A stretch of DNA of 16,748 nucleotides from a bacterium (GTDB lineage Bacteria > RBG-13-66-14): contig JAIOSI010000304.1 of the NCBI GenBank assembly GCA_021107695.1, forward strand, positions 1 through 16,748, read 5' to 3'. How positions within the stretch are numbered: position 1 is the first letter of the stretch; each line of letters begins with the position of its first letter. The position numbers and the translations under genes were made by a program. Below are positions 1 through 6,902 of this stretch, in pieces. A model generated the notes under the pieces. That model made no database searches and had not been told where the DNA came from. It worked only from the letters and a program-made list of their open reading frames with translations.

Positions 1-98
1 AGGAGAACTGGATGGCGGCGCTGGAGAAGCGGGTGAAGGCAAAGTTTGTTGACGTAAACAAGAAGGCCTTCGCCGAAGGGCGCAAAATTAGCGGGTAG
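1..98 (+). CDS. C-terminal fragment, probable 2-oxoacid:ferredoxin oxidoreductase gamma subunit
   Basis: An open frame enters from the left edge (codons in phase with position 3) and ends at TAG 96-98. The last 31 residues read ENWMAALEKR, then VKAKFVDVNKKAFAEGRKISG. A short helix with a K/F-x-x-N-x-x-A-F-x-x-G ending is what I associate with the C-terminus of the gamma (PorG/KorC-like) subunit of pyruvate or 2-oxoglutarate:ferredoxin oxidoreductases. These enzymes oxidatively decarboxylate 2-oxoacids to acyl-CoA and reduce ferredoxin. A strong terminator follows within 25 bases, so this is probably the last gene of its operon. The subunit call rests on a short tail and could be wrong; that the frame is coding is better supported. 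Confidence 0.45.
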   Translation, partial: ENWMAALEKRVKAKFVDVNKKAFAEGRKISG

Positions 99-120
99 CA
101 ACGCAGTGTATTCAGACAAT

Positions 121-150
121 CAAAAGCGATCCGTATGGGTCGCTTTTGAT
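121..150 (+). terminator. Rho-independent terminator after the oxidoreductase fragment
   Basis: A 12-bp stem (121-132 with 137-148, one G-U pair) closes a GTAT tetraloop, and the 3' arm ends in four T's. It lies 22 bases after the stop at 98. The arm core AAAGCGAYCC is almost the same as in the terminator at 3766-3791. Confidence 0.75.
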
Positions 151-205
151 CTTGATAGATAATAGCAACTATGCTAGAGTGTCTGGGTAGTTTTAAGGAG
201 GGTTC

Positions 206-2230
206 ATGAGTTCATCGATTAAGGTTTTTTGGTTACGTCTTGCTATCTTTGTAGTGGCTTTGGCTGTTGCCGCTTGTATTGGTAGATATGTTGTTGGGTG
301 GGAAGAATTTTTTGCATTTAGCGAAACACCGAGTTGGTTCTTATCTGGTTTCGTCGTTCTACTTATCTCAGCATTGATCACAGAACCTTATTACACAACG
401 GCAGCGAGTTTTCTTATATCGTCTTCAGCGATACTTATAACATCCCTCTCATATAAAAACATACTATTGCCAGGACGAAGTATTTGGAATATAGTAGCAT
501 TGGGGCTGATTATTTCTACTGTTCTGCTGTCTTCTCTCAAAAAATCAAGTAATAAACGCTCACTAAACCTCTACAAAAGAATAAACTCTACCATTGAAAA
601 ATTAAAGCTGGGCTATCTACTTCCCGTTGGGTTTATGATGTACCTTGCAACGCCTCAATATGGTGAAATTGCACTGTGGATTATTTTGCCATTTACTTTA
701 GTCGTTATCTTGACTCCCTGGCATAAATTGATAAAACAGGATGGTGAGCCGGTTAACTTTGAAATACTTGAAGAGTTTGGCTCCAAATTTGCTCTTGTGA
801 CCAGTGATACTTTGAAGGTTGGCAGTGTTCACAAACCAGAATCTTCAAGTGGAGAAATTGAATATAAACTCATCACAAAATTAAGTGAGGAAATGGATGG
901 TAATTATTTCTACGCAGTTAAGATCAAGACTAAAAGCAATGCAGAAGATATTATTGGTTTTGTGTTACCAAAATCAAATGAACGTCTGATTCGTATTCAT
1001 ATGTTTGAAAGTGGCAACCAAGTTGGTGAGCCGATTTCTGTCAAATTGAAGGATGGCGATGGAGAAAGTGTTTACTACTATCAAATTACCCATATCGTTT
1101 CCGAGGATGAATGGAAGCATAACAACGACAAGCAACTGAAGATGCCTGTAGAAATTGTTGAAGCCTATCAGATAGGAAAACAATGCTTTAACAGCAAGAA
1201 GGGACAGGATGAGTTCCTGTTTACCCAGCAAAGCCCAGCAACCTACAGTCCCGTTAAGGTGGCTAAGATCAAACAAAAAGAAGCAGGGAAAACCCAAATC
1301 TATATCGGTAAGTTGGTAGGCAAAGATAAAAGCAGTAACTTTAGAATTCCTGTTGATCCCTCCAAAATAATCACTCACAGTACGGCGATCACTGGTATTA
1401 CGGGTGTTGGAAAAACGACTATTGTATTCGAGTTGATAGAAGGATTACTAAAACATGACCCTAATCTCAAGATTATTTGCTTAGACATGACCTTGCAATA
1501 CGCAAAACACTTTAGAACACAAGGCAACAATCTGTGGGAAATCGATTATAATCAAATCAGTAGCATATGTAATGCTGTTAAAAATAAGGAAAATGATGCT
1601 ACTGCGCAAGGTGGAAGTGTCGAAAGTTATGATGCTCAAATGAAGATTGCGATAGAAGAATTTATTGACTCACCAGACTCTAAACTTTGCGTCTATGATA
1701 TCGGAATAATTGGTCCAACTTGTCAGACAAGGGACAATTTTTACTTAAGAAATGGGGTGAAAGTTGGAACACGGTTATTAACATCCTCTGAAGAAGCAGA
1801 GATAATTTGTAAACACCTTATCAGCAAATTGAAAACAAACGATAATAGTAGTCGATGTCTCCTCATTTTTGAGGAAGCCCATACCCTAGTACCAGAGGGA
1901 TTTTCTAAAAAAGAGCATCCTGAGTATCATGCAGCTCAACAAACATCAAGATATATTATGCAAGGCAGGAAGTATGGATTGGGGTGTTTTCTTATCTCCC
2001 AGCGTACAGCTACGGTAACCAAGAGTATCCTTTCACAGTGTAACTCACATATTGCTTTCCGAGCCTTTGATAACACCACGATTGATTTCTATTCTTCGAT
2101 TTTCGGAGAATTGGCAAAATCAATCCCCACTTTACCTGACCGACAAGCTATCATGTTTGGAGATGGCTTTGGTCTGAAAAGACCTGTATTTGTCCGAGTT
2201 AAGGATCATGAAGAAAATATGGTGAGTTAA
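206..2230 (+). CDS. Membrane-anchored HerA/DUF87-type ATPase, AT-rich
   Basis: 674 residues. The N-terminus has five or six hydrophobic segments (about 8-28, 44-60, 64-82, 92-110, 136-150, 154-171). A beta-rich stretch (about 185-380) follows, whose end resembles the HAS-barrel of HerA proteins, then the ATPase. Walker A is GITGVGKTT (397-405), Walker B is CLLIFEEAH (551-559), and the distal block GRKYGLGCFLISQR (587-600) is the usual HerA/FtsK-clade signature. All key residues are intact. HerA-like ATPases form hexamers that move or process DNA; a TM-anchored form also recalls VirD4/TrwB coupling proteins, but no conjugation genes are near. The start is set by AAGGAGGG at 195-202. A weak promoter candidate is TTGATC-18-TATGCT (146-175). 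The gene is visibly AT-rich between GC-rich neighbours, suggesting transfer. Its biological role is unknown. Confidence 0.8.
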   Translation: MSSSIKVFWLRLAIFVVALAVAACIGRYVVGWEEFFAFSETPSWFLSGFVVLLISALITEPYYTTAASFLISSSAILITSLSYKNILLPGRSIWNIVALGLIISTVLLSSLKKSSNKRSLNLYKRINSTIEKLKLGYLLPVGFMMYLATPQYGEIALWIILPFTLVVILTPWHKLIKQDGEPVNFEILEEFGSKFALVTSDTLKVGSVHKPESSSGEIEYKLITKLSEEMDGNYFYAVKIKTKSNAEDIIGFVLPKSNERLIRIHMFESGNQVGEPISVKLKDGDGESVYYYQITHIVSEDEWKHNNDKQLKMPVEIVEAYQIGKQCFNSKKGQDEFLFTQQSPATYSPVKVAKIKQKEAGKTQIYIGKLVGKDKSSNFRIPVDPSKIITHSTAITGITGVGKTTIVFELIEGLLKHDPNLKIICLDMTLQYAKHFRTQGNNLWEIDYNQISSICNAVKNKENDATAQGGSVESYDAQMKIAIEEFIDSPDSKLCVYDIGIIGPTCQTRDNFYLRNGVKVGTRLLTSSEEAEIICKHLISKLKTNDNSSRCLLIFEEAHTLVPEGFSKKEHPEYHAAQQTSRYIMQGRKYGLGCFLISQRTATVTKSILSQCNSHIAFRAFDNTTIDFYSSIFGELAKSIPTLPDRQAIMFGDGFGLKRPVFVRVKDHEENMVS

Positions 2231-2665
2231 ATGTTTTCCACCACAACTCTTGTCTTTCTCGCAGCCATCGCCCTGATCTGGCTGGGGAACATCCTCACCC
2301 GCCATCCCCTGCGTTTGCTGGGAGATCTGATCGCCTGGGGGGTCGCCTTTGCCGCGCCCTTCGGCGTTGGGCTGATCATCCGCAACGCCATCGATGCCGG
2401 TCCGGCGATGCTGCCCTGGTGGGAGGTTATCACCGGTACGGCGGCTCTGGCGGCGGCATTGCAGTTTGGTCTTGACCAGTTGCTTGAACGCCCACCTCGC
2501 GATGAGTTCACCGTTCACGCCACCCAGTTCCCCATCTACATCCCCCTGGGAGTCGGAATTGGAGTAAACCTGGGCATCTGGGGAGTCTTCATCGCCGGAG
2601 GTCTGGCGACGCTCTTCGTCGGCGCGGTCTATCTCTTCTACCTGTTTCGGGCTAAAGACGAGTAA
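2231..2665 (+). CDS. Hypothetical membrane protein (about 5 TM segments)
   Basis: 144 residues, GC-rich, with hydrophobic segments at about 4-22, 30-50, 64-82, 100-118 and 119-139 and a short charged tail ending AKDE. I do not recognise the family. The ATG sits directly after the TAA of the ATPase gene (TAAATG) and in the same frame, so a single stop codon separates the two products. GGTGAG at 2221-2226, inside the end of the ATPase gene, could serve as ribosome binding site. Composition changes sharply at this junction, so this gene looks like backbone DNA abutted by an incoming gene. It is followed after 13 bases by another small membrane protein, probably co-transcribed. Confidence 0.65.
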   Translation: MFSTTTLVFLAAIALIWLGNILTRHPLRLLGDLIAWGVAFAAPFGVGLIIRNAIDAGPAMLPWWEVITGTAALAAALQFGLDQLLERPPRDEFTVHATQFPIYIPLGVGIGVNLGIWGVFIAGGLATLFVGAVYLFYLFRAKDE

Positions 2666-2678
2666 CGGGGTTCACAGC

Positions 2679-3122
2679 ATGAACCAAACTAAGAATAGTG
2701 GGAAGCCGCTCTCCGTTGTGCTGGGTATCCTGCAGATATTCATCGGCATCGGTGCTGTACCGGCGGGTCTGATGATGCTTCTTGACCCCAGTGGCAGCAG
2801 CCTGGGGATGCCCCTCTCTATGCTTGCCAATACGCCCTTCCCTAACTTTTTGATTCCGGGAATCTTTCTGCTGATGGTCAACGGAATCGGAAGCATCCTC
2901 GGTGGACTGGCATCCTTCCGCCGCTATCGACACGCCGACAAGATTGCCGTTGGGCTAGGAGTGTTTCTGATCCTCTGGATTGTCGCCCAGGTCTGGTGGA
3001 TGGGAATTCACTGGCTCCACATCATGTATGTTACTCTGGGTGTCGTAGAGCTGACTCTGGGACTACTGCTGCGGAAGCACCTTCGTATCGATTCGAAGAA
3101 TCCCGCAGAAGACTCACCGTAA
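2679..3122 (+). CDS. Hypothetical four-TM membrane protein
   Basis: 147 residues with four hydrophobic segments (about 11-35, 57-80, 88-108, 112-131) separated by short loops, and an RRYRH patch at 81-85 that would be cytoplasmic by the positive-inside rule. The pattern around the second segment (FPNFLIPGIFLLMVNGIGS) is typical of a widespread uncharacterised four-TM family I have seen in several phyla without a function. The Shine-Dalgarno is weak (GGGG at 2667-2670), which fits translational dependence on the gene 13 bases upstream. It probably forms an operon with 2231-2665. Function unknown. Confidence 0.65.
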   Translation: MNQTKNSGKPLSVVLGILQIFIGIGAVPAGLMMLLDPSGSSLGMPLSMLANTPFPNFLIPGIFLLMVNGIGSILGGLASFRRYRHADKIAVGLGVFLILWIVAQVWWMGIHWLHIMYVTLGVVELTLGLLLRKHLRIDSKNPAEDSP

Positions 3123-3223
3123 ATACGGTTACTGTGCCTGGGAACTATCGCCCACGGAGACATTACAGCTAGCGGTGAAGTCCTGCCATCGATGCTGAAT
3201 TACAACTTTTGTAATAGTCGCTC

Positions 3224-3252
3224 TTGCTTTTTATTGGCTTTGTTCTTATACT
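3224..3252 (+). promoter_or_regulatory. Sigma-70-type promoter for the PTS EIIA-like gene
   Basis: TTGCTT (3224-3229), a 17-bp spacer, then TATACT (3247-3252), in a locally AT-rich stretch upstream of the AAAGGAG ribosome binding site at 3285-3291. This placement supports the TTG start at 3297 rather than the upstream ATG at 3192, which lies before the promoter. Confidence 0.5.
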
Positions 3253-3296
3253 CCCGCCGCTTTCGCAAAAACACAGGCGATGTCAAAGGAGAATGC

Positions 3297-3749
3297 TTGA
3301 ATCTCGAAGAGTTGATTCCATCCGGTGCGGTCAATCTCAACCTGGCTGCGGAGAAAGAACATGAAGTCCTTGACGAGCTGGCGCACCTGATCGTCGGTCA
3401 GCCCGGTCTGCCGACCAACGCCCAGCTCCTTTCGGCTATCTTCAATCGCGAGCTGGAGTACGAGGCCGCCGTCGGCTCCGGTGTTGCCATTCCTCACCTG
3501 ATGCTCGCCGGTACCAACAAGCCAATCCTCGCCGTGGGGCGCAGCGATAAGCCGATTTCCTTCGGTAAGAAACACAGCGAGGATGTACGGCTGTTCTTCC
3601 TGCTGATCAGCCCGGTGGACGACCATCACATCCACCTGCGCACGATCTCGAAGATCGCCCGGCTGGTAAACGACAAAGCTGTGCGTGATTCGCTCCTTGC
3701 CGCCAAAGATGAAAAGTTACTGCGCCGGATTATCGAAGTCCATGGCTAA
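3297..3749 (+). CDS. PTS EIIA domain protein (fructose/PtsN type)
   Basis: 150 residues from a TTG start preceded by AAAGGAG at 3285-3291. The open frame extends back to an ATG at 3192, but that extension has no ribosome binding site and lies upstream of a good promoter. The start MNLEELIPSGAVNLNL matches the usual opening of PTS EIIA type-2 domains, and the active-site block GVAIPH puts the phosphorylatable His at residue 67. The C-terminal FLLISPVDDHHIHLRTISK block is also characteristic. EIIA domains accept phosphate from HPr and pass it to EIIB, or act in regulation (PtsN-like). No EIIB/EIIC, HPr or EI gene is nearby, so a regulatory role is more likely, but that is inference. It is flanked by its own promoter and terminator, so it is probably monocistronic. 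Confidence 0.85.
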   Translation: MNLEELIPSGAVNLNLAAEKEHEVLDELAHLIVGQPGLPTNAQLLSAIFNRELEYEAAVGSGVAIPHLMLAGTNKPILAVGRSDKPISFGKKHSEDVRLFFLLISPVDDHHIHLRTISKIARLVNDKAVRDSLLAAKDEKLLRRIIEVHG

Positions 3750-3765
3750 GAGCTAACGAATATCG

Positions 3766-3791
3766 AAAGCGACCCATCAAGGGTCGCTTTT
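3766..3791 (+). terminator. Rho-independent terminator after the EIIA-like gene
   Basis: A perfect 10-bp stem AAAGCGACCC/GGGTCGCTTT (3766-3775 with 3781-3790) with loop ATCAA, ending in four T's, 16 bases after the stop codon. Confidence 0.8.
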
Positions 3792-3845
3792 GTGTCAGTA
3801 GCAATGCTCTTACTACAATCAAGGTAGAAAAGGATAGATTAGCCC

Positions 3846-3874
3846 TTGTCAAGAGATCATAGATGGTGTATCTT
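3846..3874 (+). promoter_or_regulatory. Candidate promoter for the first four-cysteine protein
   Basis: TTGTCA (3846-3851), 17-bp spacer, TATCTT (3869-3874), between the preceding terminator and the gene at 3946. The -35 matches consensus at five of six positions and the -10 at four of six. Confidence 0.4.
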
Positions 3875-3945
3875 ATAGGTAGTGGTGTCCTGTCTAGTTA
3901 CACCAGAGTAATCGAATATGGTGTACTGTTTCTCTAGGAGAGATC

Positions 3946-4143
3946 ATGGAATTTGACCCCTGCCCATCGTTGGAGAACTGCCAGTTTTTCAACTGCCTGA
4001 ATCTATCTGGTGTCGCCAATGTGTTAAAGAATCTCTACTGCAAGCTGCGTTATAAAAAGTGCGCCCGGTATCAGAGAAAACAGAACGGTGAGCTGGTTCC
4101 GGAAAAGCTCTGGCCCAACGGACAAATAGTTGGTGAAAAGTAA
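3946..4143 (+). CDS. Small four-cysteine protein, copy A
   Basis: 65 residues. The start is fixed by AGGAGA at 3936-3941. Cysteines at 6, 12, 32 and 39 (CX5C-X19-CX6C) are shared with the paralogue at 4358-4555; C17 is extra in this copy. Shared blocks are YCKL (31-34), CARY (39-42) and LWPNGQ (55-60). By position-by-position comparison the two proteins are identical at 33 of 65 residues with no gap. Four conserved cysteines suggest a Zn or Fe-S site, though no ligand has been shown. I associate a C-x-F-F/Y-N ... YC ... CARY ... VP..L.PN pattern with small uncharacterised proteins in other bacteria, from memory only. It has its own promoter and terminator, so it is a monocistronic unit. Function unknown. 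Confidence 0.75.
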   Translation: MEFDPCPSLENCQFFNCLNLSGVANVLKNLYCKLRYKKCARYQRKQNGELVPEKLWPNGQIVGEK

Positions 4144-4162
4144 CAAGGTATCAACTATTATC

Positions 4163-4191
4163 ATAGGCTCCCGTAAGGGAGCCTATTTTTT
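4163..4191 (+). terminator. Rho-independent terminator after copy A
   Basis: A perfect 10-bp stem ATAGGCTCCC/GGGAGCCTAT (4163-4172 with 4177-4186), GTAA loop, and a run of six T's to 4191. Confidence 0.85.
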
Positions 4192-4260
4192 CTGTAACAG
4201 ATCCAACAACGGACATCATAAAGCAGTGCACACGGGGAAGGATATTTATTCAAAAAATGC

Positions 4261-4289
4261 TTGACATATCACAGCGTCTGCCACATACT
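4261..4289 (+). promoter_or_regulatory. Sigma-70-type promoter for the second four-cysteine protein
   Basis: Consensus TTGACA (4261-4266), 17-bp spacer, CATACT (4284-4289), 69 bases before the start at 4358. The leader of roughly 60 bases contains a G-rich stretch near 4300-4310 but no clear attenuator. Confidence 0.55.
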
Positions 4290-4357
4290 TCAGGTATGCT
4301 GGGTGGGGGTTGTGATTACGATCAATCCATCCTTTATGTTGTTTCGCAGGAGGAACC

Positions 4358-4555
4358 ATGAAAATTATTGATTGCCCGTTGATAAGTGGGTGTCCGTTCT
4401 ACAACAATCTAAGACTACCCGGCTCTATTGACGCACTAAAGAGTCTCTATTGCAAGCTACACTTCGAGGATTGTGCCCGCTACAAGACGAAGCAGCGTGG
4501 CGAAGATGTCCCGATGCAACTCTGGCCCAACGGACAGTTTATTGGGCAAAGGTAG
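4358..4555 (+). CDS. Small four-cysteine protein, copy B
   Basis: 65 residues. A consensus AGGAGG at 4348-4353 fixes the start. It has the same length as copy A (3946-4143), with cysteines at 6, 12, 32 and 39 in identical spacing, and the blocks CPFYNN, LYCKL, CARY and LWPNGQ. Only the four common cysteines remain; position 17 is Asn here. The substitutions outside the motif show that this is an old duplication, yet the metal-ligand-like residues are fixed, which implies selection on the Cys site. It is transcribed from its own strong promoter, separately from copy A, so the two may be expressed under different conditions. No terminator is obvious before the convergent deacetylase gene. Function unknown. 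Confidence 0.75.
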   Translation: MKIIDCPLISGCPFYNNLRLPGSIDALKSLYCKLHFEDCARYKTKQRGEDVPMQLWPNGQFIGQR

Positions 4556-4624
4556 TAGTAGATCCCGCAAGCCTCTGCAAGGGAACTTCCCTGTAGTGTA
4601 TAAAGTAGAGGTACAACGGACGGA

Positions 4625-5652
4625 TTAACGGTAACGTGCTGGTGGTGGCGGGAGCTGTTTCAGCGGTCGGTGGAAGCCCTCGACCGGCTTGGTGAGGGAG
4701 TCTGCTAACCAGCTTCCGCCGAAACTTCTGTGTCCAGTTGCTGACCAGAGCCACCGCCACCAGTCCAGCAGTAATGCGCGGGGGCTTTTCCAGTGCTGTC
4801 CTGAGCTTTCATAGGTGCTGGTGAATCGGGTCAGCCAGCGCACATCAAAGCCGCCGTTGCCCCGGTCTTCGTGAATCTCAATCCGGGGAATCCGATAGCG
4901 CATTCCGCCGAACTCCGGCAGCTCCGGACTGGGACAGAGTCCGCCCCAGGCTGCCACGGCGTAGTCCATCTCGTAACGAAATCCATCCAGCTCCCCCGAA
5001 TGACAGGCGGCGTACTGCTCTGTCGTGAGGGGGATTGCTCCGTAAGGATAGCAAAGCCCACGGAGGTAGCCCTCTCGCTCGCCGATCGCCTGCTCCAGCA
5101 ACCCCAGACAATCTCCTCCGGGGTCAGCTTCGACAGATCGGGGTGGGTGGTGGTGTGGTTGCCGATCTCGTAGCCGTGGTCGAGGAGCCAAACCAGCTTC
5201 TCCTCCCAGCGAAGGTAATCGTTAAAAAAGCTGGCACGCTCGCCACCCGCTAGGCAGAAGAACGCCGCGCCGTGACCAAAGTCGGGATGCTTCTCGCAGA
5301 ACCGTTCCAGAACCCCGGCGGCGCAGTTGGGATCGAGCCGTCCGTTATGCAGGAACCGCAGGTGGCTGTCATCGGAGTCGTCGAAGGTCAGCACCACAGG
5401 ACGCTTCCCCGCCGGAACCTGGTCAAGCCGTCCTTCAACCAGGTCGGAAATATTGATCAGATAGTAATCCGCCCGGCGGAGTTCCTCAAGCTGTTTACGA
5501 AACTTCACTGGCGAAACGTTGTAACGCCCGCCGCCGTGAACATCAATCCGATGATACATCAGCACCGGCACGGGGAGCTGTTCTCCCTCTGCTGGCTCCG
5601 GGGGAGCAGCGTAGCCACCAAACAGCAGGGCGATGATGAGTGCGATGAGCAT
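4625..5652 (-). CDS. Polysaccharide deacetylase (NodB/CE4 family), interrupted by a frameshift
   Basis: Read as one gene, this makes about 342 residues. The N-terminus (1-16) is a hydrophobic signal segment, so the enzyme should be exported. The first frame carries PVLMYHRI (29-36), the catalytic TFDD (89-92) and the metal-binding H166-x3-H170 in GNHTTTH. At residue 183, in a G4 run (minus strand TGGGGT at 5106-5101), the frame breaks. The -1 frame resumes exactly with GLLEQAIGEREG and CYPYGA and later RYRIPRIEIHED, all expected in the C-terminal half of NodB domains. Left in the first frame, the protein ends at 4831 with an unrelated tail. CE4 enzymes remove N- or O-acetyl groups from chitin, peptidoglycan or exopolysaccharide. 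A lost G (sequencing error or recent mutation) is the simplest cause; programmed slippage is possible but unsupported. Annotators may list it as 4831-5652. Confidence 0.75.
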
Positions 5653-5659
5653 GGCGATC

Positions 5660-5689
5660 AGTATAGAACAGATTGCTGGCGGATGTGAA
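5660..5689 (-). promoter_or_regulatory. Candidate promoter very close to the deacetylase start
   Basis: On the minus strand TTCACA (5689-5684), 18-bp spacer, TATACT (5665-5660). The -10 ends only seven bases before the ATG at 5652, and no Shine-Dalgarno precedes that ATG, so the transcript would begin at or next to the start codon. The rest of 5690-5918 shows only a possible weak + strand promoter (TTGTTT 5808-5813, TATGAT 5833-5838, 19-bp spacer) for the next gene. Confidence 0.35.
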
Positions 5690-5918
5690 CAAACCCATCA
5701 TCCGCCGAGGGAATGGACAGGGTAAGGACGATTTGCTAAACTGCTCGGATGAGATTTTTTACAGAAGTACCTTCGCTGCCTGTGTCCGGCTTTGGCTAAA
5801 ATCGTTCTTGTTTCATAACTGTCGCTATCCGTTATGATTACTGATATTCTATTCGCCTAACAGCAGCCTCCTGAACGTACGGGCAGTCAAGTTCATCGAG
5901 TTATGCAAAGGTCGCCTG

Positions 5919-6902
5919 GTGATTAGATTCTCTCTGCTCTTGTTTATTGTCCTTACCCTGCTGATCGGCTGTGGCGGCTCGCCCTACGAGGGCTGGGAGT
6001 TCGCCGGTAAATCGACCGATTCGCCGGTTCGTGCTCTGGCGATTAGTCCCGACGATCCCACCCGTCTCTACCTGGCAACTCAAGGCGACGGTCTCTGGCT
6101 CAGTAACGATTCCGCCCAAAGCTGGAGCCAAGTTATCGAAACCACCGGACAGGAGGTTTACTGCCTTCTGCCTGTGGGGGATGGACTCTACTTCGGCGGC
6201 GATGACGGTCTCTGGCTGTTTAGCGATGGCACCGCTGCCCCGCTGACTCTGGAAGGTGAGGCGGTCTGGTCGCTGGCTAAGGCTGAGGACGGAATCCTCA
6301 TCGGAACGGTGGGAGCAGTCTCGCTCTATGCAGACGGCAGCCTGACTCCCCTCGGCGGAGCCTTGCCCGACTGTGCCATTACCGCCCTGGTAACCATGCC
6401 CGCTGAGGACGGTGCGCAGTACCTCGCCGGAACTCTGGGAGCCGGACTCTGGCAGTATGACTCCTTAATAGCTGCCTGGCAGCCGCTGATCTTCCGCGCC
6501 ACTGCACCACTGGATGCCGCTGAGATCACCCTGCTCAACTACCGTTCCGAGAACCAGACCCTCTACGCCGGAACGATGAATAACGGGCTTTACCTCTCCG
6601 GCGACGGCGGCGACCACTGGTACAAGGAGCGGGGAATCGACCCCGAATACAAGCAGGTCGGAGCGCTGGCTTTTGTTGACGAACGGCTCTTCATCGCAAC
6701 CACCGGGTTGCGTCCGGCAGGTCTGTACTACGCCGACCTAAGCGGCAACCGCTGGCGACAGTGGACAGATTCCCCGACCTCCTGCCGGGGATTGGTTCAG
6801 CTCTCCGACGGTTCACTTCTGGCAGCCACCGAGACCGAGGGGCTGTTCACCGCCTATCCACCGGAAACAGACCGCCTCAAACCAATGACAGGACAGCAAT
6901 GA
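5919..6902 (+). CDS. Lipoprotein with a seven-bladed beta-propeller (BNR/Asp-box type)
   Basis: 327 residues from GTG at 5919, with AAAGG at 5907-5911 as ribosome binding site. A lipoprotein signal ends in LLIGC, so the mature protein should start at Cys18 and be lipid-anchored. The rest is seven similar blades, each with a (L/I)YxGT-x-GLW/LY core: LYLATQGDGLW, LYFGGDDGLW, ILIGTVGAVSLY, YLAGTLGAGLW, LYAGTMNNGLY, LFIATTGLRPAGLYY and LLAATETEGLF. Asp-box motifs (SNDSAQSW and a textbook SGDGGDHW) mark hairpins as in sialidase/VPS10-type propellers. No catalytic sialidase residues were recognised, so binding or scaffolding is more likely than hydrolysis. The stop overlaps the rhomboid start by four bases (ATGA), so the two are translationally coupled. 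Confidence 0.75.
   Translation: MIRFSLLLFIVLTLLIGCGGSPYEGWEFAGKSTDSPVRALAISPDDPTRLYLATQGDGLWLSNDSAQSWSQVIETTGQEVYCLLPVGDGLYFGGDDGLWLFSDGTAAPLTLEGEAVWSLAKAEDGILIGTVGAVSLYADGSLTPLGGALPDCAITALVTMPAEDGAQYLAGTLGAGLWQYDSLIAAWQPLIFRATAPLDAAEITLLNYRSENQTLYAGTMNNGLYLSGDGGDHWYKERGIDPEYKQVGALAFVDERLFIATTGLRPAGLYYADLSGNRWRQWTDSPTSCRGLVQLSDGSLLAATETEGLFTAYPPETDRLKPMTGQQ

Noticed and set aside
3192..3296. 35-codon N-terminal extension of the EIIA-like protein
   Set aside because: No ribosome binding site, it contains the promoter at 3224-3252, and its sequence is unlike the family; TTG 3297 has AAAGGAG and begins the conserved domain.
4578..4592. AGGG-AACTT-CCCT hairpin as terminator between copy B and the deacetylase
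   Set aside because: A four-pair stem without a T-run is too weak to call.
5698..5760. Inverted repeat TCATCCG...CGGATGA followed by six T's, as an attenuator
   Set aside because: Only 7 bp of pairing around a loop of about 41 bases, and no gene or promoter upstream on the plus strand to attenuate.
6761..6898. 46-codon N-terminal extension of the rhomboid
   Set aside because: It overlaps the lipoprotein coding sequence in another frame and has no membrane or rhomboid character; the ATGA overlap gives the natural start.
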